A stretch of 64,000 nucleotides of DNA from Anagrus nilaparvatae (Eukaryota; Arthropoda; Insecta; Hymenoptera; Mymaridae). The notes under the pieces are model-generated. The model saw nothing but the letters and a program-made list of their open reading frames with translations. It had not been told where the DNA came from and searched no databases. This document shows positions 24,232 to 36,070 of the stretch, in pieces. The DNA is taken from the NCBI GenBank assembly GCA_022575985.1, contig JAKSXM010000007.1:21020501-21084500 (forward strand), read 5' to 3'. The position numbers and the translations under genes are program-made. How positions within the stretch are numbered: position 1 is the first letter of the stretch; each line of letters starts with the position of its first letter.

Positions 24232-26025
24232 TAATTAAAAAATAATACAAAAAGAATACATTGTTTATCATCTTTTATCTGCTGCTTTGCATTCACATAG
24301 ATGCTTATTAATACAGATCAAAACAGTTACTGTGGACATACCTTTAAAAAATCACTGAAATATAACACAATAAAAAAAAGACTTAATTGTTTGTAACCCA
24401 ATAAAATTTTCATCGGATAAACACTCTGTAAAAAACGTATTATGTAATAAAAGATTAAAAAGTAGCGATAAAAATAAAAATATTGATAAATATCAAATTT
24501 CACTTCAAATAAGCTTTATTATATTTACAAAAGCATTTTAATAAAGTTGAAAAAAATTTATATATATAGGTAAACTACTGATTCTTTTTTATAATAAGTT
24601 AATAAAATCATAAGTACGTATTGAAATCTGATACTATTGTTTAAAAAATTTTTCTTTGATCGACTATTTTCAATAAAATAATGCTCTTTTGTAACTTAAA
24701 AATAAGATGTAAATTGATTTACAAAAAAAATTTTGAGCTTGTGTTTGAGCAATAAAATTAATAGTATTTTTTAAATATTTATTCACATAAAAGTATTTTA
24801 TTGGCTATACAAAAAAAGTGTTACTTTCAATTAAAAAAAAAAAAAAACCCTTGAGGATATGGAATATTTCGATTTTTTGTTAATATATTTGTAAAAATAA
24901 AATTCACATTTTTTTTATTAGTTATTTTACTATATTTCTAACAGATTTTTTTTTTTTTTTTTTTGCATTGAAATAAAAAAAATTTATGAAATTGGATTTT
25001 TTTTAGTAAATTTAGTTTTCATAAATTTACAATTTTTTTTACGATTTTTTCATACGTAAATAAGTAAAGAAACTTAACTTCAAATATACACGGCTAGATT
25101 ACTTTGCTTAAATTTTAAATGATAGCAACCTAACCGTGTACGTCTTTCATAAAAAGTATTTGCTTAGAATAAAATACTGGCCTCTTTATGTAAATATTAA
25201 AAATTTGAAACAAAAAAAGCCAATAAAGTTTTTTTTTTTAATTTTAACAAAAAGTTGTTTAATATGTTATTTTGATGTATACAAGTTTTTGGAACAAGCA
25301 AAAGTTTTGGTAGTAGTGTTATCACTAGAACGAGTGATGTATGTTCACGCTAGTACCTAAAGTTTTTTTTACAGTCTTTACAATATATTTTGCCTGCCTG
25401 GGCGCAAAACATAGATCATTACGTTCCAAGTTTTACGCTCAAGTTTTACGCCCAGAAGGGCAAAAAAATAATTTTTTATTTTAAATAAATGAAAATCTTA
25501 ATGTGCTTAATCCAGTCATCAGTAATTTTTTGTAAAATATACTAAATTTAGTTTCTTTATTGATTTGTACCCAAAAATTAATTTTACACTATTTTGGCTT
25601 GGGCATATAGGGCATTGTTTCAAAAAAGTACAGTGAAATCAAATGTTTTTTTGGTGACCTTAGAAGTTAATTATTTTTGAAATTAATCAATATATTAAAA
25701 ATCATTTTTTTTTATTGGTTTACATGGGCCTAAAATTTCATATTTTACCATATTTCAAATAATTTGGAAACATTTAAGTAAATTGAATTTTTTTTATTAA
25801 AAAAAAGTAGTTGGGTATACGTAATTCTTATTAGAAAACTACCATTTCCCCCCCAAAAAAAATTCATTTAAAATTTTGACCAATTATTAATTGAAAAAAA
25901 ATGTAATGGCTTGAAAAAAAGCTTTTAACATTTTAGCCAAATATGCCCACATACTTTTCCAAATATGTAAATAGATTAAAGAAATATAATCTTGACAGGT
26001 GCAATTCAGAAACTTTTTCTTACTC
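24232..26025. other. A+T-rich noncoding stretch
   Basis: No gene is seen. A small inverted pair, ACACGGCTAG (about 25087) and CTAACCGTGT (about 25129), may mark a tiny element. A CGCTCAAGTTTTACGCCC patch lies at about 25435. Confidence 0.6.
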
Positions 26026-26029
26026 ATAG

Positions 26030-26218
26030 GTTATTATTATTTCTGCCTTATTTTAGCTTTATTTCATCCAATTTTCAAACGAGCTCTTCGAATTGGTAAA
26101 AAAAAATGTTTACTTTCATTTTTGAATCCGAGATCTGCTGATTGAAGGCGCTCGTTTGGAAATTAGATGAAGTGGGGCTGAAATAAAACAGAGATAAAAA
26201 TAAAATAAGAATAATAAA
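26030..26218. repeat. Inverted repeat (about 190 bp)
   Basis: TTATTTCATCCAATTTTCAAACGAGC (about 26059-26084) pairs with GCTCGTTTGGAAATTAGATGAAG (about 26150-26172). The outer parts of the arms (TTATTATTATTTCTG and AGAATAATAA) also pair. It lies just upstream of the helitron-like element. Confidence 0.75.
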
Positions 26219-26289
26219 AAGTTTGTGTTTACACCTTTACGCGATGGTTTTCCTCGTACTCCTCAAGATTTTTTTCTTACTACTATATG

Positions 26290-27424
26290 TATTTGTATAT
26301 TTATTTGTGTGTGTGTGTGTGTGTGTGTTTCTGTGTGTTTCTGTGTGTTTCACCATCAGGGTCGAGCCAATGAAAGAAATGACATAAAACTGGTGTTAAA
26401 ATATAAAGAAATGTCTGCAGGTGACATAGGCTAAAATATAGCGACTCAGCTGTCGTACTTTTGGAGATGTTCATTTTTTACTATTTTTGAGAAAACTAAA
26501 ACTTATTGAAAATTTCGTTAAAATGTGAAATATCTAAAAAATATGATAAAATTTTACGGTTGCAATTGATTTGGCACTAATTTATACGTTCTCAGTTAAA
26601 TTTTTATTAAAAACGGACGTTTCTTTAAAAATTTGTAAACCTTTTTGGATTCAAAAAAAATTTTTCGGCAATTTGTGTTAAAAATAAGAAACCTGTAGGA
26701 AAATTCAAGAAAATTTCAAGATTCTTTAGTATTTGGAAAACAAAAAAATGCACAAAAACATGATTGGTGTATCATAAATTAATTTTTTTACAATTTAGTT
26801 TATCAAAATTATCATGATCTAGGGCTGAAACACTAGATTTTGCATATCCAGAAGTCAAACGCACGATTGTTTAATTAAAAATGACCGTATTACTATTAAT
26901 TTATATTGTTTACGCTACAAACTATTAGGACAATAATGAGGCCTCTCTGAAAATTATTTGATAATTTTTTATTATGAGGCCTTAAATTCTCTAAATTAAA
27001 AATTACCAAAAAAATTGCATATCCAGTTCATTAAAACGAAATTTAAATTATGAATTCACTAGCCGAATAACATTATTCATAATAGGTCTTGAAATATTTA
27101 AGTCAACAGTACTAAAACAAGACTCAAAATACTAATACTAAAAAGCTAGATTCTGTTCTGTTCTGACACACGTCGACTCCATAAGAAATAAATTATCTCT
27201 GGGATTGAACATAGCCTCTCCAATATCTTTTCATATATTATATTTATGTAATTAATAATTATTAATTTACTGGAAACCTCGATGGGGACAGGACTATGCT
27301 GTTAAAACTCTGAATGTGTTTGCATAATTATAAATTTACAGTGAAGCATAATTTTTTTAAGCAACAGAAATAGAAGTAAGTGTGAACAGGGTGGGAGTGG
27401 AGCTCCCCCTCCAACTTTTACTAG
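26290..27424 (+). mobile_element. Helitron-like non-autonomous element, full-length-like copy
   Basis: In plus orientation it starts near a GT/TTTCTGTG microsatellite (26307-26350), continues through GGTGACATAGGCTAAAATATA and GACTCAGCTGTCGTACTTTTG, and ends with a C+G-rich hairpin (GGAGTGGAGCTCCCCCTCC, about 27395-27413), AACTTTTA, then CTAG (27421-27424) followed by T. A hairpin a few bases before a terminal CTAG and insertion before T are the hallmarks of helitron 3' ends. The reverse-strand copy at 45688-46190 shares both termini and body. No Rep/helicase gene is present, so it would need one from elsewhere. Confidence 0.82.
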
Positions 27425-29214
27425 TACATTATATATATTTTCTTAAATCTACGATTGATTTCATTTTACTTATAGAAAATTTTCAAAACTATTTTATCCT
27501 GAAAATGTAGTTTTCAATAAAATAAATATTATATGTTTATTCAATTTTATTACAAATTTAAAAAAAGATAAAAATAATAAAATGATAGTGTTTGTCATAA
27601 AAATTTAAAAAGAAAAAAAAATAACAAAGCATTTATTGTTGTTATTATATTTAATTCTCAAATGGCATCATAACGTTAAGTTGCGAAAAGAGAGGCCTTT
27701 ATAACTCAACTATAACACAATAAAAAACGAATAAATCAATGTATATTTTCTTTAGGGAATTTCTCTCAGAGTTGAGTGCTGTATTTTTAGCATTTTTTTT
27801 TTCTTTAAAATATTCTTTTTCTTGCAGTTAGAATTTTTCTTTAATGTGCCAAACTCTTAAGGAAAATAGAGGTAAATAACGAGTTTTTTTATAGTGGAGG
27901 TTCGATTACACATAAAAGTCTTTTGGTTTGATATCGAGAGTAGCTAATTTTTTTTTTTTTTAACTATGGCCTTATTATTGCCTCTTTCGTTATAGTCTGA
28001 GATGATACCTTAACATGAAACTCCCTTTGAAAATCTTATTTTCACTTAAAGTTGAGATCTTATATCAAACCAACTTTAATGTATACTAGAGTGTGTCTTA
28101 GCAAAGGCTCACTGGGGAAAATGAGACTTTTTCAACATTAAAAAATATCACTCCCAAGAAAATTGTTTAATTCTATTAGAGAACCGTGTTTGTGCACACC
28201 AATTTTCTCATGTTATTTAGCCAAAATTTGGAACAGTTGCACACTGGATCATACCAAATATACCCTAAGTGAGTTATTTCCCTTTCCACCCTAGTCGATG
28301 ATACTTCGATATAGAAAGGCCAATATATTATCTTATAATTTGAATTATTAGTGTTTTGTATTTTTGTCCAAGAAAAGGAAGTAAAAATAATGATTTTTTT
28401 CTTGAAAATTTGAAAAGCTAAGGAAAAAATTAACGGTTATAAAAAAGAATTTATTTTACGATGAATTTGAGGTGAATTATGCCATTTTTGACCATCTTTT
28501 TCAAATTTTGACGAAAATTTCTAAACTAACCATTTAAATAGCACGGATAAATTGACATGATTACAGACACGGTTTCCTGATGGAATAAGTAAAATGCTTG
28601 AAGTGAGCAGATTATATGTTGAAAACGTCTCGCTTTCGCCCAAAGAAATTCCTAAAAAAAATATGCCACACTCTAAAGTATAACCCGTTGTCCACGTATC
28701 ACAGTTCAAAATCATACGCACTAATGCATTTATTATTGTCTATTAAAAAAAAAAATAATTAAACTGTAATCTCATATCATAATAAAGTGTTTAAATTCGT
28801 CAAAATAAAATGTTTCTTCACTAAATACACAAAATTTTATACTACAAATATATACTTTTAAAAAAATTGAAAATCAGTAGTAAAACTCAAAATTAGTCAG
28901 ACATAAAAATAAACTTAAATAAATATATATAAGATTGACAAAATGAAAAAAAGTAAATAAATATTTATAATTTTTTTCTTTTGCCCTCGACTAAACGGCG
29001 TCTACTTTGAGAGAAAAAAAATTTTAACGTAAAAGTCCTTGTGTTTCTTATATCGTTCTATAAATATATATATAAACGTATTGTTGGATAACATCATATA
29101 CAGTGAAAAAAAATTTTTTTTATATAAATCAGAAAAAAGTTCTAATATATATATATATATATAATAGTATTATTGGTACAAAAGCCGAAAGAAAATTGTA
29201 GAAATTCTTGATAC
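27425..29214. other. Noncoding stretch with a more balanced block at 28080-28730
   Basis: No gene can be supported. At 28080-28730 composition is less A+T-rich. A 66-codon minus-strand frame (28721-28521) there has a more protein-like composition (Gly, Ser, Leu, Cys) than the usual Phe/Lys frames, but no motif I recognise. It could be an unrecognised pseudogene or a unique noncoding block. Confidence 0.45.
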
Positions 29215-29365
29215 ACTAGTCAATGCCGCTTGCGCACATTTGTCCACGTTACGAAATCGATCATCGGCCTCGCGTTTTGCTGCATTTCAACGTTAAAGCT
29301 TTTCTTCTTTACTACACACATAGTACAGTCCTCCTTTTATACACCCCTCTTTTACCCCATCTCAT
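29215..29365. other. Composition-shifted block, possible exon or regulatory DNA
   Basis: A stretch of about 130 bp with several CpGs (TTACGAAATCGATCATCGG, CTCGCGTTTTGC) and few homopolymers stands out from the surroundings. A plus-strand frame opens with ATG at 29223 but soon runs into low-complexity sequence. No splice structure or domain could be confirmed. Confidence 0.3.
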
Positions 29366-29810
29366 CATCAAAATAACTAATGTTTATGTGTATTTGTGTA
29401 TTATATTTTATGGAATTTTTGAAAAAGTTAATTTTATTATTAAATTTTTTATTATTTTTCTATTTATCATTCATTCATTATTTTCAAATAATTTAATTAA
29501 CTTTTAATAATTATATAGAATACTGAACACACTAATTTAATTCATATAATATTCATATTAAATTAATATCTTCAGTATTTGTCGCTACATAATCATTAAA
29601 AGTTTATTCGGTTAATTTTATTGTCTAAATTACAATTTTACTCAAATTTTTATCATTTTTAATAGTATAATTTTTTCTTTTATTTAATTTATAAATGGGG
29701 TCAAGGGTGGGGTGGTTGACATCGATGCAATTTTGGTAAGTTAATATTTTTTGGAAATGGAAGATGAATAACTTTGTTGATGAATAGAAAAAATTGATCA
29801 CAGGGAGTCA

Positions 29811-30257
29811 CAATAAAAAAAATTTTTTTTTTTTTAATATTTTGTAAAGAGTTTTTTTTGTTAGTAATTAATTAGTAATATTACTAAAAGTATAGTAAAA
29901 TTAATAAAATTTTTAGTAAAATTAGGACACTTGTAGTAAATTAAAACTATTTATTTTTCATCCAGACACAACTCAAACTAGCTTCAAGAGCGAATATAAT
30001 AAGCACTTTTGGGTTACCAAACCCTGATTTGTGAAATCACCGACCCAAAAACTTATATTACCGATACTTTACTCCGAATTTTAAATGGGCCATTTCCGTA
30101 TAATATCTGGAAATATATTTTAAAAAAATAAAATATATTCATGTTGTGTATTACAAACAAGTGTCGTAGTTTTGCTAAAAATTGTAGTAATATTACTAAA
30201 TTATAGAAAAAAAAATTATAAACTCTAGTAATATTATGTACATTTTTTTTACTGTGC
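29811..30257. mobile_element. Candidate MITE with CACAGTAAAAAAAA ends
   Basis: GTCACAATAAAAAAAATT near 29808 and its partner TTTTTTTTACTGTGC near 30243-30257 form weak terminal inverted repeats. AGTAATATTACTA words occur near both ends (29873, 30191), giving further pairing. The low complexity of the ends keeps confidence modest. Confidence 0.4.
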
Positions 30258-30259
30258 AA

Positions 30260-31820
30260 TTAATGAACTAAACACTTAGTGTCCAAAAGCCCGGTTTTTT
30301 GCGAAAATAGGTCTTTTACCATCAATATTTATTAATAATTTAGATATTATAAACATATTGTGTCTAAAAACGCTTGAAATTAAATTCTACACCGATTTAA
30401 AGTCATTAATTTCATAATTGTGTCAAAAACCAACACTTCGACCCTGCCTAAACTTAGCAAGTTTGTAAACTTGTTCCTATTAAAATATGTTAATCAGTTT
30501 GGATGAAAATTTCACAATTATAAATTTTTTTCTTTCAATTTTATTCTAACTCAATAATTTATCAATTTATTATGATTAATATTGTAATACCGAGTGATAA
30601 AAATTAAAATAATTTAATAGAGTAAAAAAATTCAAAAACATTTAACTGGTTTTGAGTTTTACTTACTAAAAGTTAAACAGACTTAAAGTTTGTTTGTAAA
30701 TTAACTTGATATCTTGAATTTGAAATCTAAAACAGTTTATTAACAAATAAATAACACTTGTAAATTATTTAATCTTTTAAGAATTATAAAAAAAAAAAGT
30801 ACTTAATTAAAAAATTTTAAATTCAAATATCTAAAAAAGCTGATAAAAAGTACATTAAATTTTTGAATTTTTTTTTATAAAAAAAAGTGTTTTATTGATT
30901 GAATTTGACTGAATATTTTGTTTCTCTGCAAAATAAAAATATCAAAACCTGAGAGTTAGATGAGTTATAAGATATAGTAAAAACAACAATCGTACTAGTT
31001 TTAACAGCATAAAGTTTAAGTTTCTTTACTTGGCCCTTGGGGATTTTGAAAAAAGCTCGTACACGTGTGGGACGACACATAATAGACGTGTACAGAAATT
31101 TCTTTCTACATTATATAACTTCACACATACGTACAAAAAAAAGCGTATGTAACACTGAAATATACACAGAAAAAAGCCAATATTTTAGATCTCACTTAAA
31201 CCCACAAAGTTTAAAAGAAATATAAAATACTAGATGGCAGTTTTTATATTTTATATACATAGCTAACTTTTTCGCTTTTTTTTTTTTAGAAAATAAGTAT
31301 CATGTGTACATGGTAAGATTTTGATGCATAAAAGGAAGAACTTGTATTTATTTATTTGAATTTAAGAGCTAAAAATTTACAAAGAATCTGATAAAGGTAT
31401 TGTACTGATCTATGCAGAAAGTTTTAACAATTTAAGTAATTCAGTTCTTAAGTTATTTCAGTACTTCAAGTAAACTTTTTCTTTTTTATTAGTAGCTACT
31501 AATTTAAGTATTTTTTGGCAAAAAATTTTTATCTGTTTTTTACTGAAATTAAAACATTTTTTTTTTTTTAACAAATTATTTTTAGTATTTAAGAGTTTAG
31601 AAATTTTATTCGCTCAATTTGTTAATGAAGTAAAAGAATTAAAAGGCCTTAAACTTGAAATATAAGTAACATATATGAGTCATTCTTTATCAGACTGGTT
31701 TCTATCTTCTAGAAAGAAGTACTACCACTAGTAAAGAGGTACTACTTCATATTTGAGATAAATTAATTTGCAAGGGCTCTTTTTTAATACTCAGAACTGT
31801 CTATAGATACGGTAAATACC
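30260..31820. other. A+T-rich noncoding stretch
   Basis: No gene is seen. Two opposite 62-codon frames overlap at about 30892-31225 and have no motifs. Confidence 0.6.
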
Positions 31821-31824
31821 ATAC

Positions 31825-31988
31825 AAATAAGGTATGGTTTCTGGCCCCAGCATTTTTTTCACCGGTGAACGCAGGGAGGGGTTGGGAGGTGCCGACCCTT
31901 GGAATCTTATTTTTTATCGTAAATCATCAAATTGAGTCAAAAAAATGTTAAAAATATGCTGGAACCGGAAATCATACCTTATTTCACA
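31825..31988. repeat. Inverted repeat, arms about 36 bp
   Basis: AATAAGGTATGGTTTCTGG plus CCCCAGCATTTTTTT (about 31826-31859) pairs with AAAAATATGCTGG plus AACCGGAAATCATACCTTATT (about 31950-31984). The loop is a G-rich sequence including GGGAGGGGTTGGGAGG. A GCCACAACCGGAATTTTTTTTCAGTGTGG motif, known from other element ends here, follows at about 32047. Confidence 0.75.
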
Positions 31989-31989
31989 G

Positions 31990-32865
31990 TTGTCTTTCTT
32001 TACGTTTCAAGAAGTTTGCTACAGTTAAAAAATTAAAAAATCTGTCTGCCACAACCGGAATTTTTTTTCAGTGTGGTTTAATTTAACTTGATTTCGTGTA
32101 AGTTGACCCCCCGCCCCTCTCAATATAGCAATTGATGTATTTAATTTTTTCAATGCTTTATACGTTCGTTACTCAGTTCGCTAAAGTAAGCTTTTAAAAT
32201 ATTTGTTAAACAATATCAAGACAGGTAAAAAATTAAATTTAATACAACAATTTCCAATTAATTTTTAGTAAAAAGAAATAGTTTTTGATTATTTTCATAG
32301 AAAACAGTTATTCACAAAGTAATTTACTTTTTTTTTTTTTTTGTAATTATTCATTTTCTTTTTTTAATACATCATTTTAAAAATTTGAAAAATAATAATT
32401 TTTTTCTTTTTCATTTTTCTAAAAAAAAAATTGCATCGATCGTAATTTTTTTCAAATTTATAAATCCATTTTTTTTCTCTCGAAAAAATTAAATACCACT
32501 AAAAAAAAAAAAAAATAAATTCTTTTATTTTTTATCATAAAAAAAAGAAGTAAAAAAAAAAAATTTACTTACAAATTTCTTTCTATTTATTCCCATTATA
32601 AAAAAAAGAGCAAGGGTGGGGGGTGGAGGGGAATAACATCAATTTTATCGATAAAAAAAATTTCTTATTATCATATAATATGATATTCATTATTTTATTA
32701 TATTATATTGACATATATCTATATTTTAGAATATTATAGGAATATTTTTAAATATATTAAAATTAAAAATCTGAATTCAAATAATAATGGTAAAAATTTT
32801 TATACATTAACGCTTTTCTTAAACCTTTTTTTTTTAATTTTAATATTTAATTTTTTTATGATATA
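31990..32865. other. A+T-rich, homopolymer-rich stretch
   Basis: Dense poly-A and poly-T tracts between 32330 and 32610, and a G-rich patch (GGGTGGGGGGTGGAGGGG) at about 32615. No gene is seen. Confidence 0.6.
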
Positions 32866-32869
32866 TAAA

Positions 32870-33378
32870 GGTACTTTTCACTAATTATATCCAAAACGGA
32901 AGCTCTTTTGCACTTTTATACTTTTAAAAATATAATATTTTGTCAAAGTTCATACAACTGTGCATATATTTAAAAAAAAAAATTTTGGAGCATATGCGTT
33001 CAAAATGTTCCAACCGTCTACTGTCCTATAAGCTTTGATTATTAATATATGGCTTAAAATTTGAATTTAAATTTTTCTATACGGTGCATAATTATGACTA
33101 ATTTTTAAGTCTTTCACTATTTTAATAGTGCGCAGTCCATATTTACACGCTTGGTGGCGCTGGTGTATTTTTTTTTCTTAACTACTTATACATAAACTGT
33201 AGAAAAATTAAAATTAAAATTTTGATAAAAAATCCTATGATACATAGAATTTTTTCATTTGTAATGGTACCATTTGAAAATTTTAGGTATTTAGACCTTG
33301 AAAAACATAAAAATACAAAAAAGATAATAAGTGATGTGCCATGACGTAAGTAATAGAACTGTTTCAGTGAAAAGTACC
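32870..33378. mobile_element. MITE with GGTACTTTTCACT ends (509 bp)
   Basis: GGTACTTTTCACT at 32870-32882 is the exact reverse complement of AGTGAAAAGTACC at 33366-33378. The interior is noncoding. No clear target duplication stands out in the TATA-rich flanks. Superfamily is unassigned. Confidence 0.72.
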
Positions 33379-33379
33379 C

Positions 33380-33873
33380 ATATATAATATATATAAATAT
33401 ATATATATATAAATTTTTTTATTATTTTTAAAGAAAATTATTATTGATAATAAAATAAAAATATAGTTAATAATAAAAATGATATTGAGGAAGTAAAAAT
33501 AATTTAATAAAATTTATTTAATAAAATTTATTATTTATTTGCGAATGTTAAGAATTTATATGGATCTTTTTATGTCAATGGGGTTATATTAAAAAATTAT
33601 TCTTTTTCATGAAATAAATTGTGCCTTAATTCAGCATCAACAAATAATCTTACCTGCCGTTTATTAGATTATTGAAAAAATCGATCGATTATAAAAAAAT
33701 AATTATCAACAACTTCTGTTTATGAAATACAAAAAATTATGTTGATTAGCAGATCTATAGGATTTGTGCATATATTGATCTCTCAAATCATAGGGTACCT
33801 TCTTCGTGCTATATAATACATGAGGAATTCCACCCCATCCAGCCCAAGTTAAACTTAAGGTACGCAGAAATTT
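33380..33873. other. A+T-rich noncoding stretch
   Basis: No gene is seen. AATTTAATAAAATTTATTTA is tandemly duplicated near 33500-33535. Confidence 0.6.
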
Positions 33874-33881
33874 ATCCAAAC

Positions 33882-34110
33882 TGGGGGTATGCGGGTACCC
33901 GAAGGTTGGGTTGGGTAACTGAAATTTCGGTCTTTTTTGTCAGATTTTTGTAGGTTAGATTTCATGTAAAGCCCGAAACTTCCCAAAAAATATCTGCATT
34001 TGTAGTTTTGAATGGAAAGCTTCCTTGGCTACCCGAAATTCGACCTAACTCGAAGCGATAAACCCGAAATTTTTTACCGAACCAGACTTTCAGTTAACCG
34101 CACACCTCTA
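33882..34110. mobile_element. hAT-like MITE, 229 bp
   Basis: The ends are TGGGGGTATGCGGG and CCGCACACCTCTA (complement TAGAGGTGTGCGG), flanked by ATCCAAAC (33874-33881) and GTCCAAAC (34111-34118), 7 of 8 identical. The interior (CTGCATTTGTAGTTTTGAA, AAAGCTTCCTTGGCTACCCG) is homologous to the copy at 24023-24223. Confidence 0.9.
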
Positions 34111-34118
34111 GTCCAAAC

Positions 34119-34850
34119 CATTTTTATTCGTACAACTAAAAATAAGTACTCGCAGCCACTTTTAGGTTTCTAGACTGAATTCTTGTAATTTTGGTAGCCC
34201 TTTTTGTGATTTTGGCTTACTTTGGCCTGCTTCAGTAGCCACAACCGGAATTTTTTTATTCGTTTAAATAATTTCAAATAGCTTGTAACATAACAAAAAT
34301 TAAACAAAAATGAGTTCCACTTATTTAAGGCTGGTGGATCCTTTATAGACAACAAGAAAAAGGCGTTTTCGATTGATTTTTTTGGGTATAAATAATTAAC
34401 TTAAACACATGAAAAAAGTTTTGAAAATGAAAGATAATTTATAAAAGAATAAAATTTTATTTATTTATTTTTTTTTTAATTATTTAATTATAGATAGAGG
34501 AAAAAAGGAGCCACGTGCGTTTCTGGCAGTCTCTACTAATCTAGGGTACTACTATTCTTATGTAAGAAATTTTTTGGCTTGCGTGCAGTCTAGCGACTGC
34601 CAGGATCATCTTAAAAACACGAAACTGAAAAATTTTATTTTTTTAATCATATATTTTCCATATGTATGGAGCAGAATATTTATTTTTTCAAAATTAAAAA
34701 CTTTAATCAATTTCAAAAAAAAAAAAAATACTGAGTTTTCAGTTTTCTTTTTCTTTTGTGAATAAAAAAATTTTACCAATATTCAAAATCCCTTTCATTC
34801 TTATTCTTAAAAAATATTATCAGTAACATTTATATAAATTCCGTGATGAT
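34119..34850. other. Noncoding stretch
   Basis: No gene is seen. AGCCACAACCGGAATTTTTTT near 34237 is another copy of the dispersed terminal motif. A CTGCCAGGATC / CTGGCAG pair lies near 34527-34607. Confidence 0.55.
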
Positions 34851-35017
34851 TGATGAGTAGGTTGGGGTACACGGTTGCTAATCCATTTTTTCTAAAATTT
34901 TTTTTTTCTAAAAATTTATTTTCTAAAAATAATGTTTTCTAAAAAATTTTTTTTTATAAAGACATTTTTTCTAAAATAAATTTGTATACTTTTTATAAAA
35001 TAAATTAACATACAATT

Positions 35018-35856
35018 TTACATTTTAATATTATAAGTTAGTGATTTTAAGTAGGTTAAAATATCATTATTCTCAATATATTCATTATATTTTGAAACAA
35101 TGTTTGCAATTTTCTTTTCGTCCTTTTTTCTTTTGGGGTCTCGATACTTTCTTATTTTTTGTCCTAGCTGCAACTGACGAATAAGAATTTCTACATCTGA
35201 TTGTTCCTTTTGTAGCTCAACGAGAAAATTGTAAAAGCTTGGATGGTCTTTTCCTATTACCACTTGAAGATGGTTGGGCCACTCCTCAGATATGTTATTG
35301 GTTCTTGGAGTTCCCTGTATTATGGAATCATAGTGACTCCATAGTTGTGGAATATATCGGAGGCGACAATGCGAGGTCTTCCACGTCCTCTTCTAACTCG
35401 ATTTCGAACGTACGTTCTTTCAAAATAGCCATAAATGGTTTTTAATTCATCAGGCATATCATCCTCTACAGCTTCTAGCCCTTTCTCAATATCTTCTGAT
35501 GGTAAATAAGCTAAAGCTATAAGTAATCGTGCAGCATCTCTAATGCTGGAATCTTCTGGAACTGCATATTGTTGTTGTAATCCTTCAGATTGTACACGTC
35601 GATAAACTGCTTGCGCTAGGTGAAAAAGACAACAACGAACTGTATTCGGTCCAATCACACTTTTTGCTGCATTAATAATTCCAACCTCAAAATCGGTCAT
35701 AACTACCCATGGACGCTAGATGATTCATCTAGCGTCCATGATAACTACCGATGGTAATTTTATAGTTATATTATGTGCCTTTTCAAGAATAACATCAAAA
35801 ACTTTTCTATATGCATCTTCTGTTTTATTTTCAAGCAGAGAATAAACATATGGCAT
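35018..35856 (-). pseudogene. MULE transposase relic (C-terminal part)
   Basis: A Mutator-superfamily transposase, which would cut and move elements with matching ends. Reading minus: segment 1 (35856-35750) encodes MPYVYSLLENKTEDAYRK, the family's VPLVYALLPDKT-like strand; segment 2 (from 35698) begins MTDFE, carrying the second catalytic Asp, followed by the conserved CCLFHLAQ (CxxH) and the QSEGL stretch; segment 3, read one frame over from about 35341, encodes GTPRTNNISEEW, matching the conserved TNNxxEGWH with the catalytic Glu, and ends with a basic, helical C terminus (to 35018). The first catalytic Asp is missing. A palindromic insertion (35708-35740) and a 1-base loss near 35341 break the frame. 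Confidence 0.9.
35699..35749. mobile_element. 33-bp perfect palindrome with 9-bp flanking duplication
   Basis: The segment 35708-35740 consists of CATGGACGCTAGATGA, one T, and the exact reverse complement TCATCTAGCGTCCATG. It is bordered on both sides by ATAACTACC (35699-35707 and 35741-35749). Removing the palindrome and one 9-mer rejoins the transposase reading frame as SVVMTDFE, the conserved family sequence. So it is an insertion into the transposase gene rather than ancestral sequence. It could be a minimal element made only of two 16-bp inverted ends, or a templated repair scar. Confidence 0.85.
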
Positions 35857-36070
35857 TCCGATCGAACGAGTCTCGAAAAAAAATTTTTATGCGAAAGAAA
35901 AATAAATGAAAAGCAATTTTAGAACATTTTTGTTAATAAAAATATCTTTAGGAAAAACGATGTTTAGAAAAAGAATTTTAGCAAAAAAAAATTGTAGAAA
36001 ATAAATTTTTAGAAAAAAAATTATTTAGGAAAATTGTTTTTAGCAAATATGTCCCCCAACCGTTTGAGTA

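Larger units (their letters stand above)
34860..36061. mobile_element. Mutator-like (MULE) DNA transposon, deletion derivative
   Basis: It is bounded by GGTTGGGGTACA (from 34860) and TGTCCCCCAACC (to 36061). Sub-terminal regions on both sides are made of repeated TTTTCTAAAAA words in mirror orientation (34888-34980 and 35950-36045). The 9 bp outside each end are TGATGAGTA and GTTTGAGTA (6 of 9 identical), compatible with an old 9-bp MULE target duplication. It encloses a minus-strand transposase relic of the same superfamily. At 1.2 kb it is far shorter than an autonomous copy and lacks the N-terminal part of the transposase. Confidence 0.85.

Noticed and set aside
28521..28721. 66-codon minus-strand frame with more protein-like composition
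   Set aside because: No recognisable motif, no supporting neighbour, no splice evidence; noted as an unresolved block only.
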